Assembly: GCF_015207985.1 (NCBI RefSeq)
Contig: NZ_JADEVV010000016.1
Span: 1-64,000, forward strand
Direction of reading: 5' to 3'
Length of the DNA stretch: 64,000 nucleotides
DNA from: Synechocystis salina LEGE 00031
GTDB lineage: Bacteria > Cyanobacteriota > Cyanobacteriia > Cyanobacteriales > Microcystaceae
Position numbers and translations under genes: made by a program. The notes beneath the pieces were generated by a model. That model was given only the letters and a program-made list of their open reading frames with translations, did not search any database and was not told the origin of the DNA. Below are positions 57,330 to 64,000 of the stretch, one piece after another; positions within the stretch are counted from its first letter, which is position 1, and each line of letters begins with the position of its first letter.

Positions 57330-57347
57330 GCACTGTCTGTTTAGGGA
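57330..57347. repeat. 18-bp direct repeat, left copy
   Basis: GCACTGTCTGTTTAGGGA, identical and in the same orientation as 60769-60786. It immediately precedes the transposase remnant, so it is a plausible IS terminal sequence. The two copies bracket the MscS gene pair. Confidence 0.85.
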
Positions 57348-57700
57348 GTGAAAGTTAGAATGGTTATGCAGTATAAGATTAAAAAAATAGGCTGTGTGTA
57401 TTGTGAGAGTGAACGGATAGTGAAGAATGGAAGAAAGAAGCTGAAGGTAGAACAGATAGTGTAAGAGTATTCCTGTAATGAATGCGGTCTTCGCTTCAAC
57501 GAGCGTAGTGGTGCCCCCATGGCACGATTGAGAACGCCAATGGAGAAAGCTTAGGAATCAAAGATAGGAGGTTGTATGAGGAGGGAGTCAAGACCGTTCG
57601 GGAATAGGGCAGGTTGGTGCGGTGGTTTACCGATAGTGAAAGACGATATGGCAAGGAATGATGGAAACTGGCAAGTGTTTATTTTCCCCTTAAGATGACT
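57330..57700 (+). mobile_element. decayed transposase and insertion-sequence remnant
   Basis: From ATG 57360 a frame encodes a zinc-ribbon (CVYCESERIVKNGRKK and YSCNECGLRFNERSGAPMARLRTP) typical of cyanobacterial transposases, but it is broken by stops at 57462 and 57552. A further stretch reads in another frame (RLYEEGVKTVRE, RLVRWFTDSERRYG). So only the N-terminal zinc-binding and helix-turn-helix parts survive, with frameshifts. An 18-bp putative terminus starts at 57330. The element cannot move by itself. Confidence 0.7.
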
Positions 57701-57852
57701 ACAGAATGGAAGTCTGGAGAAAAATACCACTCCGGCTATGGCCATGGGGTTTATTCAGCGCTCTGCAGAAATCCTGACTTCTAGAGGCTTTCCCCAATTC
57801 ACTTCTTAAGCTGACAGCGCCCAAAATCACAACCTCCCGATAACGATTCGCC

Positions 57853-58965
57853 ATGACAGACGCAATTAATGAGATTAACCAAGCATCAGAATTGGCTTTA
57901 AGTAATGGCGATCGGCTATTACAAGTTAGCTTAATTATGATCGCGGGAGGTGTTAGTTGCTTCGGAGGAATAATAATAATTCCCACACTAAGATTCTTTT
58001 TCAGTTGGTTCATTCCGCAATCCTTAACGGAAACTTATCTGCGAGTGATAATTGCATCTAAATCTATTCTTCTGATTTTAATTACGCTGTTTGCAATGGA
58101 AATGATGCTGTTGCTAATCCCGAACACAGAATGGCTTAATTTAATTGAATTTTGTTTCAGTATAGGCATCACAGTGCTCAGTGGCTGGTTTTTGTCAAAA
58201 CTATTTAGAGATTTTTTTGACGCCAAAATTTTAGGGATAACTTTTGCTTCTAATCCCAAAGTGAGAGGGGAATCAATTTTCCTACTCCGCTATTTGGGCG
58301 ATTTTGCGATCGCCGTCACCTTAATTATCTTCTTTTGCATCAGCCATAATATCAATGTCGCTGGCATTGTTGCTAGTTTAGGCATTGGAGGGATCGCCAT
58401 TGCCTTTGCCGCTCAAAAGACATTAGAACAATTTTTAGGGGGAATTGTGTTAACCCTAGATCGCCCATTTATGGTTGGTGACTATATCGGTTTATCCGAT
58501 GGACAGCAGGGTAAACAAGGCACATTTGGAAGAGTTGAGAGTATTGGTTTGAGATCAACTAAAATCCGCATTTCCGGCAAAGGTACACTCACAGTTATTC
58601 CCAATAATTCCCTCACCCAAGCTACCATTGAAAATTTTTCTGGTGCGAGGAAAATCATGTCAGTAATGACGATTACCTTTCCAGAAAAGGTGTCAGTTGA
58701 TGAGCAAGCATTAATTCGCCAAATCGTTATGGACAGCACAGTGGATATTTTTGGCTTAGACTGGCGTAGTACTGAGGTTGCGTTTGGAGATAATTATGCC
58801 CAAATTTCCTTTTTTATTTTAGGGTCTAATGAATTGTCAATGGATTTGCGAAAACAATTGCTAGATCTTGCGAGGCAACAAATTACTAAGCAACTAACAC
58901 AACAGAATATTTCTTTTACTCTTAATGAGCCAACAATTTATGTGGATTCTCCAATTTCTATTTAG
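57853..58965 (+). CDS. MscS-family mechanosensitive ion channel (smaller)
   Basis: 370 residues. Four hydrophobic helices (about 20-205) precede the MscS pore region VAGIVASLGIGGIAIAFAAQKTLEQFLGGIVLTLDRPFMVGDYIGL and the beta domain (GRVESIGLRSTKIRISGKGTLTVIPNNSL), then the alpha/beta C-terminal domain. Family-typical Gly/Ala zipper of the pore helix is visible. It opens under membrane tension to release solutes. The next gene starts within its last 41 bp. Confidence 0.92.
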   Translation: MTDAINEINQASELALSNGDRLLQVSLIMIAGGVSCFGGIIIIPTLRFFFSWFIPQSLTETYLRVIIASKSILLILITLFAMEMMLLLIPNTEWLNLIEFCFSIGITVLSGWFLSKLFRDFFDAKILGITFASNPKVRGESIFLLRYLGDFAIAVTLIIFFCISHNINVAGIVASLGIGGIAIAFAAQKTLEQFLGGIVLTLDRPFMVGDYIGLSDGQQGKQGTFGRVESIGLRSTKIRISGKGTLTVIPNNSLTQATIENFSGARKIMSVMTITFPEKVSVDEQALIRQIVMDSTVDIFGLDWRSTEVAFGDNYAQISFFILGSNELSMDLRKQLLDLARQQITKQLTQQNISFTLNEPTIYVDSPISI

Positions 58966-60763
58966 ATACTTAAACAAAAATTTAAATAGAGGTTATTTAC
59001 AAATTTTAAAAGCTATAGTTACATGGCTTAGCCTTTATTTAACTAGAATTACTAAGTCAGTAATTAAGCAATTAACTCGACCAATTATTTTATTCTTTAT
59101 TAGTTCGTTAGTTTTTTTCACTCCCCTAAGTTTTGCCCAAAATTCACCTTCCAGTCCTGCCCCAAATTTTAGCAATGGCTTTGTGTCCACTAGTGAGCCC
59201 GTCGTTGTGGATGGCATTCCCCTCTTTGATTTACAAGCAGTAGATCGTTTTACTGCCAAGGATAGAGCTGACTTTGCCAATAAGATGATCAGCGAAGCTA
59301 TTGCTAACTCTCAAAATATTAATTTTGATGTCAATAATGATCCCAACACTGGAGTTACTTATATTTCTCTAAATGATCAATATCTGCTCACGGTAACGGC
59401 CAATGACGTATTACCCAATTTTTCACCGTTAGAACAAGCTACTCAATGGCAGAAAATTTTAAGGACGGCCACTGCCAAAGCAAAAAAAGAGCGAACTCGT
59501 CAATATCTTTGGCAACGAAGTGTTTGGATTATGATGGCGATCGCCGCATTGATTGGCTTGCAAATTTTGCTGGGTATTTTAACTCAAAAATTTAAGCTAA
59601 AAACTGGCATTGTCAGCAAGATTGGCTTCACTTTGGGCTGGATTGCCATTCTAAGTATTAGTTCTGAATGGTTCCCCTTTTTACGAAGTTGGCGTTATCA
59701 TATTATTTCTCCATTTTTTCAACCCCAGTGGTTAATATTTTTCGGTGCTTTAATTGGCTCTTTTGTAATTAGTCGTTATGCCACAGATTTAGTGAAATTA
59801 GCTTTAGGAAAAATAGCACCTCAATCCGTTGAAAAAATTTATAGTGATATTATTTATCCAAGTGATCGCCTATTAAAATTCGTAGTTCTTAACCTTGCCG
59901 TTAGTTGGTCTTTAATTTTATTAGAGTCCTTCGCTCCGATTGCCTATAATCTGCTTAAGCCAATTTCTAATCTACTTTTAATTGGCAGTATATATTGGAT
60001 ATCCACAAAACTTATTAGCCGATATTTACGCACTTATGGTTTTAAGATAGGGGGAAGATTTAGCCCCGGCAGTGACGATGCAATTCTTGTCTTTGAAACT
60101 ATCATTAATGTTTTTGCTTTTATTGTCGCCTTGGTGGCCTTTGCTAGAAGTCTCAATTTTGACTTAATTGGTTTAGTTGCAAGTTTGGGATTAGTTGGTT
60201 TAGCCGTTGCTTTTGCGGCACAAAAGATTCTTGAACAATTGATTGCAACCTTAGTCCTTTATCTGGATCGTCCCTTCGTTACTGGGGACTACGTCCGTTT
60301 ATCAGGAGGAGAACTAGGAAAAGTAGAAAGTATTGGTTTACGATCAACTAAAATTCGTTCTCTCGGTACTGGCACAATTATTGTGATGCCCAATTCTATT
60401 TTAGTAAGTGTAGAAATTGAAAATGTGACCCTTGCCAAGAAAATTATGGTTTTACTTTATATGAATTTTCCGGCAGTTTTGGAGGAACGAAAATTCGCTC
60501 TAGTACGACAAGCAATCATCGAAAAAACCTCGATCTTGTCAGGAATTGATGCAAATAGCACCAATATTTCCTATTCTGATGGCACAGGTAAAAGATTGCG
60601 GGTTAGTTTGACAATTCTTGGTTCTCAAGATGATGTAATCGAAGTGCGTAAACGCTTATTGACTCTGGCAAGTGTAGAAATTGCCAACTCCCTTTCTAGG
60701 CAAGGCATTGTCTTTACGATGGAAGACCCGACAATCTATTTCCAGTCACCCATTACAATTTAA
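58925..60763 (+). CDS. MscS-family mechanosensitive channel with large periplasmic/N-terminal domain
   Basis: 612 residues. An N-terminal basic/hydrophobic segment (RPIILFFISSLVFFTPLSFAQ, ~50-72) resembles a signal peptide located well inside the frame, so the true start may be later than the ATG at 58925, which overlaps the previous gene by 41 bp. A ~110-residue periplasmic region follows, then about five helices and the MscS pore LIGLVASLGLVGLAVAFAAQKILEQLIATLVLYLDRPFVTGDYV and beta domain (GKVESIGLRSTKIRSLGTGTIIVMPNSI). The C-termini of the two channels are alike (DPTIYFQSPITI and EPTIYVDSPISI), showing a common origin. Confidence 0.9.
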   Translation: MSQQFMWILQFLFRYLNKNLNRGYLQILKAIVTWLSLYLTRITKSVIKQLTRPIILFFISSLVFFTPLSFAQNSPSSPAPNFSNGFVSTSEPVVVDGIPLFDLQAVDRFTAKDRADFANKMISEAIANSQNINFDVNNDPNTGVTYISLNDQYLLTVTANDVLPNFSPLEQATQWQKILRTATAKAKKERTRQYLWQRSVWIMMAIAALIGLQILLGILTQKFKLKTGIVSKIGFTLGWIAILSISSEWFPFLRSWRYHIISPFFQPQWLIFFGALIGSFVISRYATDLVKLALGKIAPQSVEKIYSDIIYPSDRLLKFVVLNLAVSWSLILLESFAPIAYNLLKPISNLLLIGSIYWISTKLISRYLRTYGFKIGGRFSPGSDDAILVFETIINVFAFIVALVAFARSLNFDLIGLVASLGLVGLAVAFAAQKILEQLIATLVLYLDRPFVTGDYVRLSGGELGKVESIGLRSTKIRSLGTGTIIVMPNSILVSVEIENVTLAKKIMVLLYMNFPAVLEERKFALVRQAIIEKTSILSGIDANSTNISYSDGTGKRLRVSLTILGSQDDVIEVRKRLLTLASVEIANSLSRQGIVFTMEDPTIYFQSPITI

Positions 60764-60768
60764 CCAGG

Positions 60769-60786
60769 GCACTGTCTGTTTAGGGA
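60769..60786. repeat. 18-bp direct repeat, right copy
   Basis: Identical to 57330-57347 in the same orientation, lying 6 bp after the second MscS stop. The sequences on the right diverge, so only the putative IS terminus or a recombination footprint is shared. Confidence 0.85.
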
Positions 60787-60864
60787 ATTTACTGTGAGGC
60801 ATCGGAGGACAGCCTACCATCAGCAACAAAACCACTATGCCAAATAACTAGAGAGATTGTAGGC

Positions 60865-60936
60865 AAAGTTATCTGGTCTAATTATTTGATTGTTGCCAAT
60901 GGTTTGCTTGGTATCAGTAAACTGATTAATGAGTAG
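60865..60936 (+). pseudogene. decayed 3'-end copy of the acyltransferase gene
   Basis: Aligns with 50519-50590 (about 80% identity, 14 changes mostly transitions, no gaps), with weaker similarity continuing upstream to about 60835. It includes the acyltransferase's terminal codons and its native downstream DNA. No coding function remains. Confidence 0.65.
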
Positions 60937-61015
60937 ATTAGATGTTTACCATGCACAGCTAAAATTGACTTTCTTATAAAAAATTTTGATAATTCATTTT
61001 CATCGATAAAGGTCT

Positions 61016-61894
61016 TTATGCAGATTTAAGCCCACTAAATATTTTCGCTTTCAGCAAACCAGCAAAAATGGCACTGGTCAGGAACATGACAACGGAATAA
61101 ATTGCCGCAGGAATGGCCATAATCGGAGCATTTAAAAGGGTTGTAGCAATGGCGATCGCCAAAGTACCGTTCTGAATACCTACTTCAACGGTGATGGACT
61201 TTCTTTCCGCAAGGCCAAGTCCCGCCAAAAGGGCAATGCCATAGCCTAGAACCATGGTGAGGAGATTCAGGGTTATGGTTACTCCCCCTACCTGGAGGAA
61301 AAAGTCTGCTAAATTTGCCCTTTCTTTGACCAGAATAGCGACAATAATAATGCCAAGAAAAAAGAGGGAAAGCCATTTGACATTTTTCTCCACTACCATG
61401 GCTAACTTGGGTAAAAGGTGGTGACAAACCATGCCTAAACTAACGGGAATAATGGTAATTACGGCAATTTGCAGAACAGTTTTGAGAAAAGGAAGTTGGA
61501 GGGCAAATTGTTCCCCCATAAAATAATTAGCAGCGAGATTAACTATCAGGGGAATAGTAATGATGGTAATTAAACTACTGATGGCAGTTAGAGTAATGGA
61601 AAGAGCCACATTGCCTTTGAGTAAATAGGTAATTACATTGGAAGTGGAGCCACCGGGGCAGGCGACCAAAATCATTACTCCTACTGCTAACTCTGGGGAC
61701 AAAGAAAATAAAGATGCCAGCCCGAATCCCACCATGGGCAACATTAGTAATTGGGCGATTAAACCAATTACAACTGCTTTGGGTTCTAGCCAAATGCGAT
61801 TGAAGTCTTTAATGGCAAGACCAAGCCCCATGCCAAACATAATCAAAAAAAGGGCTAGGGGCAGAAAAATGTTTGTTAAAAAATTGGACTCCAT
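61016..61894 (-). CDS. BASS-family (bile acid:sodium symporter-like) transporter
   Basis: 292 residues, about nine to ten helices. VACPGGSTSNVITYLLKGNVALSITLTAISSLITIITIPL is the BASS signature, and AERKSITVEVGIQNGTLAIAIATTLL is the second conserved region. Cyanobacterial and plastid members carry pyruvate, pantothenate/keto acids or bicarbonate-related substrates; the substrate is not readable here. ATG at 61894. Confidence 0.9.
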   Translation of the reverse strand: MESNFLTNIFLPLALFLIMFGMGLGLAIKDFNRIWLEPKAVVIGLIAQLLMLPMVGFGLASLFSLSPELAVGVMILVACPGGSTSNVITYLLKGNVALSITLTAISSLITIITIPLIVNLAANYFMGEQFALQLPFLKTVLQIAVITIIPVSLGMVCHHLLPKLAMVVEKNVKWLSLFFLGIIIVAILVKERANLADFFLQVGGVTITLNLLTMVLGYGIALLAGLGLAERKSITVEVGIQNGTLAIAIATTLLNAPIMAIPAAIYSVVMFLTSAIFAGLLKAKIFSGLKSA

Positions 61895-62048
61895 GAAAGT
61901 AAAGGGAGAGTGTTAATATGAAGTTAATAATATTGGGCAACTTGCTTGTTAGACTGAAGAAGTAAATCTACTTCTTTTTGTTCCTACAAAATAAAAGTAA
62001 GGTAAGAATTTAACTAATAGAAAGAAGAGATTCTATGGTCACAACCAA

Positions 62049-63152
62049 TCAAGATCTGGCTGTGGCGATGACGGTAGCTAGGGCTTGGGTCAATTTTTGA
62101 TTATCCGCCACGGTCCGTACTGCGACCCGAAAAAAATCCTGGACTAATTCTGGAAAACTAAGGCAATCTCGGATTAAAATTTGGCATTTAATTAATAGTT
62201 CTTGTTGAAGTTCCGGCGCTGGAATGGCCGTTTTTACGAGCAAAAAATTGGCTTGGCTTGCCAGGGGCAACAATCCCGGTAAACTAGCTAAATCTTTCTG
62301 CAATGCGGTACGGGCAGGGGGTAACCATTGCCATACCTGTTGACGGAATTCTTCCGCTTCCAAACAGGTGATCGCCGCCGCTTCGGCTAAAACATTCACC
62401 GGCCAGGGATCTCGCCAAGCCTGCCATTGCGAGAGTATGTCGGGATGGCCCAGGGCATAACCTAAGCGCAATCCAGGTAAACGGTAAAACTTGGTCAGGG
62501 AACGGAGAATAATTAAATTGGGATGCTCCTCCAGGTGGGATACTAAACTTTGCTCTTCCCCCGGGGGCAGAAAATCCATAAAGGCTTCGTCCAATAACAC
62601 CCATTGATAGTGGGGTAGGAGAGCGAGAATTTCTTCCCTAGGCAGCAGAGTACCGGAGGGATTATGGGGATTATTAAGAATTAGACCCCGTTTTTGGGGC
62701 TGGATGGTGATGCTATCAGTAATTTCAGATAGTGATCGCAATTTTTGCCAGGGCCAGGGCTGATTTACTTGCCAGGTTATGGTTTTAAGTTTGGCTCCAG
62801 CCCCTCGCCAACTTCGGCCGTAGTCCCCAAAGGCTGGGCCTACCACATAGGTACAGTCCAAACCAGCAAAGGTACGCCCCGCTAAAGTTAGTAATTCCGC
62901 CGAACCATTGCCCGGCAAAATCCAATCCACGGGTAAATGGTGGTAATCGGCGATCGCCTGACGAAGACGAACATATTGGGGGTCGGGATAGTGGTGCAGG
63001 GCCGGCAAAGCTGACTCAATGGCGGCCAGGACGGCAGCAGGAGGGCCCAAAGGATTAATACTGGCGGAAAAATCTAATAAAGAAAAAGCTGGACAGCCTG
63101 CCATCTCCGCTGCCCAACCCAAATTACCACCGTGGTGGGGTCGCTCAAACAA
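62049..63152 (-). CDS. CobC/CobD-like PLP aminotransferase-fold enzyme (threonine-phosphate decarboxylase type)
   Basis: 367 residues. HGGNLGWAAEMAG at the start and DFSASINPLGPP are the CobD signature, followed by GNGSAELL, LNNPHNPSGTLLP, LLDEAFMDF and the PLP lysine in ILRSLTKFYRLPGLRLGYALG. It would make (R)-1-amino-2-propanol phosphate for the cobalamin nucleotide loop; in cyanobacteria this gene is often annotated as a histidinol-phosphate aminotransferase-like protein. The start is TTG at 63152, chosen because the conserved HGGN lies before the first in-frame ATG (63104). It begins 13 bp after the HU gene. Confidence 0.88.
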   Translation of the reverse strand: MFERPHHGGNLGWAAEMAGCPAFSLLDFSASINPLGPPAAVLAAIESALPALHHYPDPQYVRLRQAIADYHHLPVDWILPGNGSAELLTLAGRTFAGLDCTYVVGPAFGDYGRSWRGAGAKLKTITWQVNQPWPWQKLRSLSEITDSITIQPQKRGLILNNPHNPSGTLLPREEILALLPHYQWVLLDEAFMDFLPPGEEQSLVSHLEEHPNLIILRSLTKFYRLPGLRLGYALGHPDILSQWQAWRDPWPVNVLAEAAAITCLEAEEFRQQVWQWLPPARTALQKDLASLPGLLPLASQANFLLVKTAIPAPELQQELLIKCQILIRDCLSFPELVQDFFRVAVRTVADNQKLTQALATVIATARS

Positions 63153-63165
63153 AGGTCAGTGGCAA

Positions 63166-63468
63166 TTATTTTTTCTCAGGAGCAACTTTATCTTTGAACA
63201 TTTTGCCTGCAGAGAAAGCCGGCACCTTAGTGGCTGGAATGAGCATTTTATCCCCGGTTTTGGGGTTGCGGCCCTCCCGTTCCTTGCGTTCCCTGGCTTC
63301 AAAGGAACCAAAGCCCACTAGGGTCACTTTTTCTCCTTCGGCCACCACCTCCATGATGCAATCAATGGCGGCTGAGATCACCGCATCTACCTCCTTTTTC
63401 GTGATGCTTTCCCCCAGTTGTTCTTTCGCTTTGTCCGTGACCGCATGGACTAATTCGCCTTTATTCAT
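63166..63468 (-). CDS. DNA-binding protein HU
   Basis: 100 residues from the ATG at 63468 (MNKGELVHAVTDKAKEQLG); the longer frame to 63558 is not favoured. The HU/IHF signature GFGSFEARERKEREGRNPKTGDKMLIPATKVPAFSAGK is complete, including the proline-tipped beta arm (RNPKTG). Nucleoid-associated protein. The CobD-like gene follows 13 bp downstream, so both are likely transcribed together. Confidence 0.96.
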   Translation of the reverse strand: MNKGELVHAVTDKAKEQLGESITKKEVDAVISAAIDCIMEVVAEGEKVTLVGFGSFEARERKEREGRNPKTGDKMLIPATKVPAFSAGKMFKDKVAPEKK

Positions 63469-63757
63469 CTGAAAAAATCTCCTTGAGAGTGAGTTTGTTG
63501 GAATAGACTCATTTTTTAGGCCTTTTCTCCCCATAACAGGGTCATCGGGAGGATCCACAGCCCGGATCTAGACAGAAATTTGGCATTAAAAATCCCTGAA
63601 ATCCCCGCATACCGGCTGTTTCACTGCCTTATTCTATGCACAAAGTGTGGAAGTAGGATCACTTTTCCCCACGAATTTTTGCAGTTTTGCGGGATTTTGT
63701 CACAATCCTTTACGAAAACTGGAATTTTACTGCGCTCAGTTTACCAGGAATTAGAAG

Positions 63758-64000
63758 TTAGCCTAACTCGAAGGATGTGACTCCGTAAATTTTGTCTAGG
63801 GCGATGGGGGGAGCTTGCCCAGTGTACATTCGAGCAGTTTCAAAAACTATCTGCAAACCATATTTCTCCGCTAAGGCGATCGCCGCTTGGTTGGGTTCTG
63901 GCACATCTAGGTAAATGGTATTTTCCGCTGCAGGAATTGCTTTTAGAGCTAAAAAGAGCGCTTCCGCCACCTCTGGAGTATCAGCAAACAGGGGGCCAAT
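63758..64000 (-). CDS. GNAT-type acetyltransferase, C-terminal part (runs off the window)
   Basis: The frame is open through base 64000 and continues to the left of protein residue 1. Visible residues: GPLFADTPEVAEALFLAL, YLDVPEPNQAAIALAEKYGLQ, FETARMYTG, KIYGVTSFELG, a pattern of cyanobacterial GNAT-fold acetyltransferases with a DUF-type C-terminal repeat. A GTG at 63970 only marks a possible internal start. Substrate unknown. Confidence 0.75.
   Translation of the reverse strand: MGPLFADTPEVAEALFLALKAIPAAENTIYLDVPEPNQAAIALAEKYGLQIVFETARMYTGQAPPIALDKIYGVTSFELG

Larger units (their letters stand above)
60764..61015. other. intergenic region with repeat remnants
   Basis: About 250 bp holding the right copy of the 18-bp repeat (60769-60786) and the degenerate 72-bp acyltransferase 3'-end copy (60865-60936). 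No intact gene. Confidence 0.6.

Overview
The window comes from a unicellular cyanobacterium of the Synechocystis PCC 6803/6714 type. The evidence is: a psbI gene; the phytoene desaturase/phytoene synthase pair crtP-crtB; a GluR0-type glutamate-gated potassium channel; urease gamma; a cyanobacterial tRNA-Glu(UUC); many cyanobacteria-restricted DUF families (DUF3769, DUF3122, DUF3370, DUF1816); and the octamer GCGATCGC (HIP1) scattered throughout, including inside most genes.

Left part (1-12 kb): the 5' part of a very large DUF4347/cadherin-like surface protein runs off the left edge with an exact 333-bp internal repeat. It is followed by a DUF721/zinc-ribbon gene, psbI, a large LptD-like DUF3769 outer-membrane protein, a YqeG phosphatase and an RsuA-type pseudouridine synthase, an AT-rich P-loop kinase and an NCS2-type permease. 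A PIN-domain toxin/antitoxin pair then sits between two copies of the 3' end of the next gene.

Middle (12-50 kb): mostly housekeeping. It holds a LOV/PAS/GGDEF/EAL photoreceptor, leuA, a YvcK-like protein, pyrE, a metallo-hydrolase, glgB, cytochrome b561, cyclophilin, pterin dehydratase, DUF389, a BI-1 protein, crtP-crtB, a MAPEG protein, ureA, tRNA-Glu, GluR0, a SIMPL protein, a likely persulfide-oxidation run (ETHE1-like dioxygenase, DUF3122, rhodanese, TauE exporter), DUF3370, a GntR regulator, hisC with a HisN-like phosphatase, an ArsR repressor divergent from aqpZ, then topA, a NIL-ferredoxin and an acyltransferase.

Accessory block (50.6-61 kb): eight minus-strand genes lie head to tail: eRF1-like protein, DUF302, a P-type ATPase lacking its whole middle, HPF-like ribosome hibernation factor, cytochrome c, fatty-acid hydroxylase/sterol desaturase, a thioredoxin-like small protein and an ArsP-like permease. 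Next come a decayed transposase and two overlapping MscS-type channel genes. A decayed copy of the acyltransferase 3' end occurs again at the far side of the block, and an 18-bp direct repeat brackets the channel genes. The block looks acquired or rearranged, but it carries HIP1 sites, so a cyanobacterial source or long residence is likely.

Right end (61-64 kb): a BASS-family transporter, a CobC/CobD-like aminotransferase in tandem with the HU histone-like gene, and the C-terminal part of a GNAT acetyltransferase that runs off the edge.
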